A DNA stretch of 64,000 nucleotides from CAVQOB01 sp963714325 (GTDB lineage Bacteria > Pseudomonadota > Alphaproteobacteria > Rhizobiales > Hyphomicrobiaceae): positions 1-64,000 of the forward strand of contig CAVQOB010000032.1 of NCBI GenBank assembly GCA_963714325.1, read 5' to 3'. Under the pieces are notes generated by a model, which made no database searches, was not told where the DNA came from, and saw only the letters and a program-made list of their open reading frames with translations. Position 1 is the stretch's first letter; each line of letters opens with the position of its first letter. Below, one piece after another: positions 9,516-17,629 of this stretch. The position numbers and the translations under genes were made by a program.

Positions 9516-9538
9516 CCGGATTTTCCGGAAAATTCCGG
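9516..9538. repeat. Triple-CCGG stem-loop between two minus-strand genes
   Basis: Three CCGG tetramers are spaced by TTTT-rich and AAAATT-rich linkers. They form two overlapping palindromes: CCGGA-TTT-TCCGG and CCGGAA-AA-TTCCGG. As RNA from the minus strand it would give a 9-bp stem with one bulge and a CCGG loop, just downstream of the caspase/SEL1 gene and upstream of the alpha-2-macroglobulin gene. There is no T tract, so it is not a standard terminator. It may be an operator or an mRNA-end structure. Confidence 0.4.
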
Positions 9539-9592
9539 TAAATTGGTGGCGCCGTTAGCCGGGCGCTGCGGGCTGAGGTCGGGGAAAACGCC

Positions 9593-12500
9593 TTACTTCG
9601 CGAACGCCTCGAGGGCCTTCTTCACCGCCGGGCCGAAGTTGCCGTCGATGGCGCCGGTGTAGTGCTTGGAGGCCTTGAGCGCGGTCTGCACGGCCTTGCG
9701 GAATTCGAGACTGTAGGATTTGGAATATTTGTCGAAGCCATCAGTCGAAAGCGAGCCACGCTTTTGCAAGGCGCGCAGCGCAAATTTTGCGGACTCGCCA
9801 ACGTCCTGGCTGATAGTGCTGCCTTTGTCATAGAGCTCGGCCAATTGATCCATCGCGCCGACATGCTCGTCCGCGATGCTGCGCAGGATCTGGATGCCGT
9901 CTGGCGCGTTCTGAGGGACGCCGACACCATTGAGAAAGCGATTGGCGACAATGAATTTGTTCGCGCGATCGCCCTTCTCAGCGACCAGCTTGAATAAACG
10001 CGTGGCTTGCGCTTCGTCCTTCGGCACAATCTTGCCGGCGGCATAGGCTTCGGCGGCGGCCAGGATGTGGCTGGTTTGCTCGGATTTTGCTACGATCGCC
10101 AGCCACTTCGCCGCTTCGACCTGATTGACAAAAACGCCGAGCCCGCTGCCGAACGCCAGGGCGACTTCGAGTGCGATGTCTGGACCACCGGCCTCCGCGG
10201 CACGACGATAGAGCCGGGCTGCCACCTCGCGATCAGCCGGAACGCCGCCGCCATTGACGAAGACGCGGGCCATCTTGAGCAGCGTCGCCGCATCAGCCGT
10301 CGTTTCGGCGGCGCGCTTGTAGAGGCGGACGGCTTCGGCGGCATCGGACTTGGCAACGGGGTCCATCGAGAGGTCTTGACCGGCTCCGGTGCGGGCCAGG
10401 CGTTCGGCGATCTGCATGGCGATGCTGCCGTCGGCATTGGCGGCGGCGAGCCGCAGCAGGCGGAGTTTGACCGCTATGCCAGCTTCGGCACCCATGCCGC
10501 CGCCGAGGACGTTGACTGGCACGCTGTCGGCGATATCGAACGCCAATGCGGCGCCACCGGTTTCGGCCGCACGCGTGAAGAGTTGCGCCGCCAGGGCGAG
10601 ATCGACCGGCATGCCGTCACCCTTGGCCAGTTTGCCGGCCAGGATCACCGCCGTTTCGGGATTGCTTTTCGCCGTCGCGAGTTTCAGCAGGCGGGCGCGT
10701 TCGATGTCGTCGGTTGCCAATTCGGCGGCGCGCAGTGCGATCGCGCCATCGCCCTGCTCAGCCGCGAGCAGCAGGAACCTGTGACCTTCCACCAGGAAGC
10801 GCGGCAACTGCTTTCCGCCTTCAAGGAATCGCTTGGCGACATCGAGCGTGACGATCGCGTTGCCGCCGTGGGCCGCCTGTTGATACCAGCGAACGGCGGT
10901 CTCGACGTCGCGCGGCATGTGATCGCCGGACGCCAACAGGTTAGCGGCGAGCAGCGTGACCAACGGATCATCAACCTTGACGGCAGCGGTCAGACGCGTG
11001 CGCGCGTCAACGGGATCGCTGGGTATCAAATCTTTCAACTGCCCGTCGTCGGCACCCGCTAAGGCTCGCGCGAATAAAAATTGCTCCATGGGTCCACCCG
11101 CGTCAGCGAACTGGCGGATCAGCCGCGTGGCTTCTGCCAGATCGCCGGGAGTGCCATCGGGCCCGATCGTCGCGAGAGCGGCGAACACCCGGCCAATCCG
11201 GCTGCCACGTTCGCCGGCTTTTGCTAACAGCTCAATTCCCTCAACCCCAAGCTCCGGCGTCCGCAGCGCCTCGTGTCTGGCTTCTCGCAGCACGAAACCG
11301 AGCGCCGCCGTCAAGCCCGGAGGGCCTTTGGCCGCCGCGACGCGCAACCATTTCAAACCGTCATCGAAATTCTTGAAGCCCTTGTCGGGGCCAAGCTGGA
11401 TCAGGGCGAGCGCCGCCGCTGCCCATGGCGAGCCTTTGTCCGCAGCCGCACGCGCCAGTCGCAGCCCCTCCTGCATGTCGCGCGCTTTGTCTTTCGCCTC
11501 CAACTCCTCCTCCGCGCGGAACAGATAGGCCATGGCATGGGCCGCCATCGCATCGGCGTTGCCAGTGTCGGCCAGCAGCTTGAGCTTCGCGAAGTTCGCA
11601 TCGACGACACGTGTGAATTGGGGAGTATGACGGGTATGCTCGATGCGCATGTACTGCGCAAGCGACTCAGCAATGGTCGCAAATAAAACCGCCAATTCAT
11701 TAGCTGGCTCAGTTGCGGCCAAGCTCCGGCATGCGCTTCCGACCTCGACCACCTTGGCTTCGATGATGTCGTCATCGCCTGGGCCGCGCATCAGCATCAA
11801 GACCGGCGCCAATTGTTCGATCGGATCGGCGATCACCTTGCGGCAGGTGTCATGGGCGCGCGCGCTGAACGCAGGCTTCGGGGCAGTAAGCGCTGACGGC
11901 GGCGTGGCCAGCGCGACCTTGGGAACGGCAGCCTTGGGGGCGACCGACTTGGCCGCATCCGCCGGGCGCGGCTCGGTTTTGGGCGTGGCGGGCGCGACGA
12001 GTGTCTGCGGCGCTGGCGGGGCAACGACTGGCGCCGCCGCTGTACGTGCGCGTTTCAATTCCTCGAGCCGTCCCTTGGCGAGATCGCCATAGAAGGTATC
12101 TCCGTAGCGGCGGATGAAGGTTTCCAGCGCCCACTCGCTGCTCGTGCTCTGGACAGCCGTCCAAGCCTGCGCGGCTTCGGCACTCGGCAACGCTGGCGGC
12201 GGCGGCAGCGGAATGACAACCGGCGGCGCCACGGCGATCGGCGCGGCCGGAACGAGATAGAATGGCCGCCCGGTGAAGCTGCCGCCGATGTAGGGGCGCT
12301 GCGTACCGCCGGTCGAAGCAATGACATCGTCACGCACCAGGCCACCGAGCAATTGCACGGCGAGCCCCGGCTCCGGCAACCGCTTGGCGAGTGCCGTTGC
12401 AAAGGGACTGTTGCTGCCGGCGCCGTCACTCGCGGTTTGTCCGGGTGCTGCGGCGTACAGCAGCAGCACGTCGTCAGCCAAGGCGCTATCGACGGCACGC

Positions 12501-13018
12501 AGACCGCGACTGAGATTGCGCGATCCCGCACGCCAGTTGCGCCCGAACGGATTGTTGCGGCAAGCATCCAGCACCATGATCCGCATTCGCGCGCCGGCCA
12601 AGGCCTGCAACGCCAGATCGATGCGGATCGCCTCGTATTCGAGATCGCGATCGCCAGCCAGGACTGCGTCGGTCGGGATCAGCCAATTGTTGCCGTTGGC
12701 CTCGACGCCATGGCCCGAGAAGTAAATCAGCGCCACGTCGGCGCCGTCTGCCTGTCGCTGGAATTGGCGCAGCGATTGCAGGAACTCCCTGATGCCGAGA
12801 TCAGCCTTGGCTTCGATGGTCTCGAACTTGGCGGTTTTCAGCGCCGCCGCGACCAGTTGCGCGTCATTGACGGCGTTCTGCAGCCGGCCCTCGGATTTGT
12901 AGTCGTTGTTGCCGATCACCAACGCAACGCGTCGGCTTCCCTGGGCCAGCGCTGGCGCGGTGACGCTGATCAACAGCAAAAATACAACAAGCAAACGGCG
13001 CATCGGGGTGACGCCCAT
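9593..13018 (-). CDS. Secreted caspase-like (C14) protein with SEL1 repeats and peptidoglycan-binding end
   Basis: About 1141 residues from the chosen start. A signal peptide (MRRLLVVFLLL, ending Ala-Leu-Ala-Gln) is followed by a caspase/metacaspase domain (about residues 28-265) with the His in SGHG (His103) and the Cys in DACRNN (Cys153), so the catalytic dyad is intact. A Pro/Ala-rich linker follows. Then come many SEL1-type helical repeats (roughly residues 480-1060), which usually mediate protein contacts. The end (AIDGNFGPAVKKALEAF) resembles a peptidoglycan-binding-1 domain. The frame is open to 13078, but the signal peptide favours Met at 13018 or 13003; neither has a clear ribosome site. 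It lies 190 nt upstream of the alpha-2-macroglobulin gene on the same strand. The protease substrate is unknown. Confidence 0.85.
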   Translation of the reverse strand: MGVTPMRRLLVVFLLLISVTAPALAQGSRRVALVIGNNDYKSEGRLQNAVNDAQLVAAALKTAKFETIEAKADLGIREFLQSLRQFQRQADGADVALIYFSGHGVEANGNNWLIPTDAVLAGDRDLEYEAIRIDLALQALAGARMRIMVLDACRNNPFGRNWRAGSRNLSRGLRAVDSALADDVLLLYAAAPGQTASDGAGSNSPFATALAKRLPEPGLAVQLLGGLVRDDVIASTGGTQRPYIGGSFTGRPFYLVPAAPIAVAPPVVIPLPPPPALPSAEAAQAWTAVQSTSSEWALETFIRRYGDTFYGDLAKGRLEELKRARTAAAPVVAPPAPQTLVAPATPKTEPRPADAAKSVAPKAAVPKVALATPPSALTAPKPAFSARAHDTCRKVIADPIEQLAPVLMLMRGPGDDDIIEAKVVEVGSACRSLAATEPANELAVLFATIAESLAQYMRIEHTRHTPQFTRVVDANFAKLKLLADTGNADAMAAHAMAYLFRAEEELEAKDKARDMQEGLRLARAAADKGSPWAAAALALIQLGPDKGFKNFDDGLKWLRVAAAKGPPGLTAALGFVLREARHEALRTPELGVEGIELLAKAGERGSRIGRVFAALATIGPDGTPGDLAEATRLIRQFADAGGPMEQFLFARALAGADDGQLKDLIPSDPVDARTRLTAAVKVDDPLVTLLAANLLASGDHMPRDVETAVRWYQQAAHGGNAIVTLDVAKRFLEGGKQLPRFLVEGHRFLLLAAEQGDGAIALRAAELATDDIERARLLKLATAKSNPETAVILAGKLAKGDGMPVDLALAAQLFTRAAETGGAALAFDIADSVPVNVLGGGMGAEAGIAVKLRLLRLAAANADGSIAMQIAERLARTGAGQDLSMDPVAKSDAAEAVRLYKRAAETTADAATLLKMARVFVNGGGVPADREVAARLYRRAAEAGGPDIALEVALAFGSGLGVFVNQVEAAKWLAIVAKSEQTSHILAAAEAYAAGKIVPKDEAQATRLFKLVAEKGDRANKFIVANRFLNGVGVPQNAPDGIQILRSIADEHVGAMDQLAELYDKGSTISQDVGESAKFALRALQKRGSLSTDGFDKYSKSYSLEFRKAVQTALKASKHYTGAIDGNFGPAVKKALEAFAK

Positions 13019-13161
13019 TGTAATATGAGATTGCAGTCTAACGCTTGACGGACGTCCAGGAAAGCACCAATTGCTCAAAATGATTGCCGTCGCTGCCGGC
13101 GTGCTTCGCGTGCGAGATCGCTGCGCTATCGAGGTTTGGAACGGGACCGGGGACGCAGATT

Positions 13162-14037
13162 GTGACGATGGAACCGCCGCTTGTTTCGCCGATCACCACC
13201 CTCGTCTGTCCAATCGATGGCGGCGCGCTTGAACGGATCGACGGTGAGACGCTGCGTTGCGCTGCTGGGCACAGCTTCGACCGGGCGCGTGAAGGGTACA
13301 CCAATCTTCTCGTGGTGCAGCATAAAGCCTCCCTTGATCCCGGCGATAGCCGAGACATGGTCGCAGCGCGGCGGCGCATTCTCGATGCCGGATACTACCA
13401 GCCGATCGCGGCACGGATGTCCGAGATCGCATGTGCGCTGGCCACCGCTGCTAATCCTGCGACACCTTTCCGCATTGTCGATGCTGGTTGCGGTGAGGGC
13501 ACCTACCTGACGGCCATCGCAAAGGCAACATCAGTGCGGCCGTTGCAGCTCGCTGGGATTGACATTTCGAAATGGGCGATCCAGGCGGCTGCCAAGCGCA
13601 ACAAGCATTGCTTCTGGGCGGTCGCCAGCAACCGGCATCTGCCATTTCCGCCGGAAAGCATTGATCTGATCCTCTCGATGTTCGGCTTCCCGTTGTGGGA
13701 TGCCTTTGCCGCCGTGCAGCCGGCCGGCGGGCGCGTGCTGCTGGTCGATCCAGGACCGGCGCATCTGATCGAATTGCGGTCGATCATTTATCCGACGGTC
13801 AAGCCATCGGAACCGCCTTCGCTGATGGCGGCAGCAACCGCGGGCTACATTTTGGAGGACGAGCAGCGCCTGCAGTTTAGCTTTGAACTGACGAGCGCCG
13901 CCGCGATCGCCGACCTCATGGCGATGACGCCGCATGACCACCGCGCGCCATTGGCCGGACGGCAGGCACTCGCGCAATTGGAACGCCTTGCAACTACGGG
14001 TGATGTCGTGTTCCGGACCTTGCGGCGATTAGCTTGA
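13162..14037 (+). CDS. rlmA: RlmA-like 23S rRNA (guanine-N1)-methyltransferase
   Basis: A SAM-dependent methyltransferase of about 291 residues. The N-terminal part closely follows E. coli RlmA, which methylates G745 of 23S rRNA: a zinc module, then the signature FDRAREGYTNLL, QHK and DPGDS, a helical segment, and the SAM motif VDAGCGEGTY. One zinc ligand differs: the first CxxC pair reads C16-P-I-D19, while the second (C33, H37) is kept. The open frame begins at 13084, but GGGGA at 13149-13153 favours GTG at 13162; ATG at 13168 is also possible. Its 3' end overlaps the convergent cmk by 9 nt. The substrate assignment is by family resemblance only. Confidence 0.78.
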   Translation: MTMEPPLVSPITTLVCPIDGGALERIDGETLRCAAGHSFDRAREGYTNLLVVQHKASLDPGDSRDMVAARRRILDAGYYQPIAARMSEIACALATAANPATPFRIVDAGCGEGTYLTAIAKATSVRPLQLAGIDISKWAIQAAAKRNKHCFWAVASNRHLPFPPESIDLILSMFGFPLWDAFAAVQPAGGRVLLVDPGPAHLIELRSIIYPTVKPSEPPSLMAAATAGYILEDEQRLQFSFELTSAAAIADLMAMTPHDHRAPLAGRQALAQLERLATTGDVVFRTLRRLA

Positions 14038-14658
14038 TCGGCGCTTGCCTTCGATCAGCGCCAGCGCCGCGACAAACGATTGCGTCACGTCGAGCGCGCT
14101 GGTATCGAGCAGCAACGCGTCGGCGGCAGGTACGAGCGGGGCAGCATCACGGCTCATGTCGCGTTCGTCGCGGCGGCGGATGACTTCGAGCACACCCTCA
14201 TAGGTCACCGGCTCGCCCTTGGCCTGCATCTCAAGAAAGCGCCGGCGGGCCCGCACTTGCGTATCGGCAATGACGAAGATCTTGAAGTCCGCATCTGGCA
14301 GCACGACGGTGCCGATGTCGCGGCCGTCGAGCACGGCGCCGGGCTCCTGGCGCGCAAAATCGCGCTGGAAATCAAGCAGTGCCGCACGGACCTGCGGAAT
14401 TTTGGCGACGATCGACGCGGCATCGCCGACGCCGGGATCACGCAATCCCGGATCGCCGAGCGTCGTCGCATCGAGATTGCGGGCGGCGCGTGCCGCCGTC
14501 TTCGCATCATCCAGCGCGCCACCAGCATGGCGCACATCCCGCGCAACGGCGCGATAGAGTGAGCCCGTATCCAGAAACGCCAAGCCAAAGTGTTCCGCCA
14601 AACGGCGCGCAAGCGTGCCTTTGCCCGATGCGGCGGGTCCGTCGATGGCGATGATCAT
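14029..14658 (-). CDS. cmk: Cytidylate kinase
   Basis: About 209 residues. It phosphorylates CMP and dCMP to the diphosphates in pyrimidine salvage and nucleotide supply. The start at 14658 is set by the N-terminal P-loop MIIAIDGPAASGKGT; the reading frame extends further upstream without family similarity. Other family features are LDTGSLYRAVA after the P-loop, VLDGRDIGTVV for nucleotide monophosphate binding, and an Arg-rich lid with RRRDERDMSRD. In related bacteria cmk follows aroA directly; here a nucleotidyltransferase-like gene and a toxin-antitoxin pair lie between them. The 3' end overlaps that of the convergent rlmA-like gene. Confidence 0.95.
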   Translation of the reverse strand: MIIAIDGPAASGKGTLARRLAEHFGLAFLDTGSLYRAVARDVRHAGGALDDAKTAARAARNLDATTLGDPGLRDPGVGDAASIVAKIPQVRAALLDFQRDFARQEPGAVLDGRDIGTVVLPDADFKIFVIADTQVRARRRFLEMQAKGEPVTYEGVLEVIRRRDERDMSRDAAPLVPAADALLLDTSALDVTQSFVAALALIEGKRRSS

Positions 14659-14761
14659 GGTTCTTGTCCGCCCCGGTTCAGTGCGTCCGATTTCGCACAA
14701 GCCAACGACACTGGCAACGAATTCTGGTTGCGTTGCAACAGATAGTCAGCCGCCGCGCGGC

Positions 14762-15331
14762 TTAGGATTCGGGCAAGACCCGCGCCTGCGGCCAACGCGC
14801 GACGACGCCCACTGTCTTTTTCAGATGTTGTGGGCTCAGGTTCATATCGGGATTGGGTCTGAGCGTCAGTGCAAAAACGTCGTCGAGGCCATAGGGCGCC
14901 GCAATGCTCATGCTGCCATCTGGTTCAAGCCGAACACCAACCGCATGCACGGTCGACAGGAACCGGCGGAGCGCACTGTCGGTGTCGCGCAGTGGCGAGA
15001 ACGGCTGTCCGAAATGCGCCTCGAACCACAGATGTACGCGCGCCTGGTTGACGACTTCGACGCGCTGGCCGAGTTCTTCGCTGATCCGTGCTCGAACGCG
15101 CGCCTGCCACTCCACCTCGGCGTCTTGCGACAGGTCGGAACTGAAGTAACCGATGTCGTAATCGATAATACCATAGTCCGCATGGCGCCCCGTCAGGGCG
15201 TTCCAGACAGTCTGATAAACGGCGCCGGAAAACAGGCGATAGTCGGGAAGGCCAACACTGCGCGCCGCGTCCAGCACAGCCATCACGTTCGGGCTCGCCC
15301 GCAGATATGTTTCGAGGTCGGATGGAGCCAT
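14762..15331 (-). CDS. Nucleotidyltransferase-like protein (NTP_transf_6 / DUF925 type)
   Basis: A 189-residue protein matching the small NTP_transf_6 family. Signature segments are the GAVYQTVWNAL motif (about 36-46), the acidic DYDIGYF motif (about 57-63) that corresponds to a nucleotidyltransferase metal site, QARVHLWFE, and PYGLDDVFALTLRPNP near the end. The biological substrate of the family is not established. The ATG at 15331 has TATAAT only a few bases upstream on the minus strand, so a leaderless transcript is possible; no Shine-Dalgarno is visible. It sits between cmk and a toxin-antitoxin pair and may have arrived with it. Confidence 0.8.
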   Translation of the reverse strand: MAPSDLETYLRASPNVMAVLDAARSVGLPDYRLFSGAVYQTVWNALTGRHADYGIIDYDIGYFSSDLSQDAEVEWQARVRARISEELGQRVEVVNQARVHLWFEAHFGQPFSPLRDTDSALRRFLSTVHAVGVRLEPDGSMSIAAPYGLDDVFALTLRPNPDMNLSPQHLKKTVGVVARWPQARVLPES

Positions 15332-15387
15332 TCAATTATAATCCAATGTCGATCATGCACAGCGAGGCGTCGCGCCGCGCATAACAA

Positions 15388-15798
15388 TCAACTCCTGAAC
15401 ACATTCGTCAGTAGATTTTTGTTGTCGAGACGATAGACGTCGAAGTCATGATCCAATGTTGCGACATGACCGATTTGACGGCGCTCACACATCGCGACGA
15501 GCGCAGCATCGGCAAAATCCGCTGGCAAGTCAGAATATCGTTTCATAATCTCCGCAATCCGCGGCAACTCGTGTCCGACTGCTTCGTCAATATCCAGAGA
15601 CCGATGCGCCCAGACAAGAAATGCCTTCTGAGCGTCGCGCGAATAGTCCAGTAAATAAACAACTTCGGTCAGGACCGGAACCGTCGTGATAAGTACCAGC
15701 GACGGTTCGGCCAGAAAGCGCACCGCGTCGGCATGCGCACGATCACCCGCATCAAACAGGGCATAGAGGACACTTGAATCAACGGCGACGTTTTTCAC
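15388..15798 (-). CDS. PIN-domain toxin (VapC-like ribonuclease)
   Basis: A 136-residue PIN-domain protein. The acidic residues expected for the metal-dependent nuclease site are visible: Asp7 (AVDSSVL), Glu45 (LTEVVY), Asp94/Asp97 (DFADA) and Asp116/Asp118 (LDHDF). VapC toxins of this fold cleave RNA, commonly tRNA or rRNA. It starts with GTG at 15798, inside the upstream antitoxin gene (20-nt overlap), a typical toxin-antitoxin arrangement that couples translation. The target is unknown. Confidence 0.85.
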   Translation of the reverse strand: MKNVAVDSSVLYALFDAGDRAHADAVRFLAEPSLVLITTVPVLTEVVYLLDYSRDAQKAFLVWAHRSLDIDEAVGHELPRIAEIMKRYSDLPADFADAALVAMCERRQIGHVATLDHDFDVYRLDNKNLLTNVFRS

Positions 15799-16042
15799 GT
15801 TCGGCCCGATATTTCTCGCGCAAAATTTCTTCGACGCGTTCAGCGCGATCGCTTTGACCGCTCGACCAACCTTTGAAATGCTCTTTCCAAAGCTCGTAGG
15901 CCGACGGCTTGCTATCGGGCGTACGATTGAGTTTTTCCTGAATGGCCTCGCGGATGAAATCCGAAATCACGAGATCATGGCTCTCCAGTCGCTGACGCAG
16001 AGCAATCTCAAGTTCCGGCGGCAGTCGGACGGATATGGTCAT
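15779..16042 (-). CDS. Ribbon-helix-helix antitoxin (CopG/VapB-like)
   Basis: An 87-residue protein. Residues 1-45 (ISVRLPPELE, then ISDFIREAIQ) fit a ribbon-helix-helix DNA-binding fold. The C-terminal 40 residues are highly charged (EEILREKYRAEREKRRR) and probably wrap the toxin. It is expected to neutralise the PIN toxin encoded immediately downstream and to repress the operon through the palindrome 16 nt upstream of its start. The ATG at 16042 has only a weak ribosome-binding site. Confidence 0.85.
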   Translation of the reverse strand: MTISVRLPPELEIALRQRLESHDLVISDFIREAIQEKLNRTPDSKPSAYELWKEHFKGWSSGQSDRAERVEEILREKYRAEREKRRR

Positions 16043-16057
16043 AGCAACCGATCCATA

Positions 16058-16080
16058 ACGTATTACACCACGTAATACGT
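16058..16080. promoter_or_regulatory. Toxin-antitoxin operator palindrome
   Basis: ACGTATTAC (16058-16066) and GTAATACGT (16072-16080) are perfect 9-bp inverted repeats with a 5-bp spacer, ending 16 nt upstream of the antitoxin start. The minus strand carries TGTAAT (16062-16067), a good -10 box, inside the palindrome, so a bound antitoxin would block RNA polymerase. Position and symmetry match autoregulated RHH antitoxin operators. Confidence 0.75.
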
Positions 16081-16116
16081 ACCATCCAGCGGTGCATAAA
16101 TCAATGATCTATAATT

Positions 16117-17454
16117 TCAATTTCCAATTCCAACGTCAAACCGCGCCCCCAACCCCGTCATCAAGTCCGTGAAGGCGGGAAAGCTGGTCGCAACGAACGT
16201 AACGTCATCGATGGTGACGGGACGATCGGCACCGAGGCCGAGAATGAGGAAGGCCATGGCGATGCGATGATCCATGTGGGTCGCAACTTTGCCGCCGCCC
16301 TTGACGCCATGCCCGCCGGAGACGATCAGCGTATCGCCGTCGACACGCGCCGCGACGCCATTGACGGCCAGCGCGGCGGCGGTCGCAGCCAACCGGTCGC
16401 TTTCCTTCACTTTCAGTTCGGCAAGACCTTCCATGCGTGTCTCGCCCGCCGCGTATGCGGCGACGCAGGCGAGCACGGGATATTCGTCGATCATCGACGG
16501 CGCGCGCTCCGGCGGCACGCGGACGCCGCTCAGTTTCGCGTAGCGCACCCGAATATCGGCGATCGGCTCGCCACCTTCGTCGCGCTCGTTGAGAAATGCG
16601 ACGTCGCCGCCCATCTCCCGCAACGTCGTGTAAAATCCGGTGCGTGTCTCGTTGACGAGGACGCCGGATATCGTGACTTCGGAACCTGGCACGATCGCTG
16701 CTGCCGCTGCAAGAAACGCCGCCGATGACGGGTCGCCCGGCACGACAATGTCGCGACCTTCAAGTTCGGCGTCGCCCTTGACGGTGATGGCCGTCTTGCC
16801 ATCGCGGCGTTCGGTCCTGACCTCGGCACCGAAGTAGCGCAACATGCGCTCCGTGTGATCGCGCGTCACTTCTTTTTCGATGACGGTCGTCTCGCCGGCC
16901 GCGCAAAGTCCCGCCAACAGAATCGCCGATTTGACCTGCGCGCTCGGCACCGGGCTTTCGTAGATCATCGGCACCAGCGACGCAGTTCCGTGCAGGGTCA
17001 GCGGCAACGTCTCCTTGTCTTCGGCGGTCGAGAGCCCCATCTGCCGCAACGGGTTCAGAACCCGGCGCATCGGCCGCTTTGAGAGCGAGGCGTCTCCGAC
17101 CAGTCGGACCGAGATCGGGTGACCAGCGATCACGCCCATCATTAAGCGAACGCCGGTGCCCGAATTGCCGAAATCGAGATCGCTGGCCGGTTGTCGCAAG
17201 CCACCGACACCGCGACCGAGCACGTGCCAAGCGTCGCCCGACTTAGTCGCCGGACAGCCGAGGGCTGTCACAGCCTTCGCGGTATTGAGGACATCGTCGC
17301 CTTCGAGCAGCCCGGAGATACGTGTCCGGCCGTTCGCAAGCGCCCCAAAGATCAGGGCGCGGTGCGAGATCGACTTGTCGCCGGGAACTTTGACCTGACC
17401 ATGCAACGGGCCGGATTTGCTGGCTGATAGGGGTTTTGGTAACGAAGTTGACAC
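16117..17454 (-). CDS. aroA: 3-phosphoshikimate 1-carboxyvinyltransferase (EPSP synthase), class II type
   Basis: A 445-residue enzyme of the shikimate pathway that joins phosphoenolpyruvate to shikimate-3-phosphate. It carries the class II marker motifs GDKS (25-28), RDHTE, SAQVK and NETR, plus RPMRRVLNPL, and is therefore close to the Agrobacterium CP4 enzyme. The PEP-site segment reads FGNSGTGVRL (95-104), with Gly99 at the place of CP4 Ala100 and E. coli Gly96. CP4 owes its glyphosate tolerance to that alanine. The start is GTG at 17454; no in-frame ATG precedes the conserved region. It is transcribed divergently from the TIGR02300 gene. Confidence 0.96.
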   Translation of the reverse strand: MSTSLPKPLSASKSGPLHGQVKVPGDKSISHRALIFGALANGRTRISGLLEGDDVLNTAKAVTALGCPATKSGDAWHVLGRGVGGLRQPASDLDFGNSGTGVRLMMGVIAGHPISVRLVGDASLSKRPMRRVLNPLRQMGLSTAEDKETLPLTLHGTASLVPMIYESPVPSAQVKSAILLAGLCAAGETTVIEKEVTRDHTERMLRYFGAEVRTERRDGKTAITVKGDAELEGRDIVVPGDPSSAAFLAAAAAIVPGSEVTISGVLVNETRTGFYTTLREMGGDVAFLNERDEGGEPIADIRVRYAKLSGVRVPPERAPSMIDEYPVLACVAAYAAGETRMEGLAELKVKESDRLAATAAALAVNGVAARVDGDTLIVSGGHGVKGGGKVATHMDHRIAMAFLILGLGADRPVTIDDVTFVATSFPAFTDLMTGLGARFDVGIGN

Positions 17455-17629
17455 GGGGCGCGGACCTCACGAGCAAGCACGGCTGAAGCGGACTGGTTTG
17501 AGCCGACCCGGGGGCTGGCTGTCAATGTCGCGCCCTTGGGTCGCGCCTCTGAATGCACATTAGCTTTTGACAGCCTCCCCCCCCACGTGGCAAGGAACCC
17601 CTCGAATTCCAAAATTCTTGAGGTTTGTC

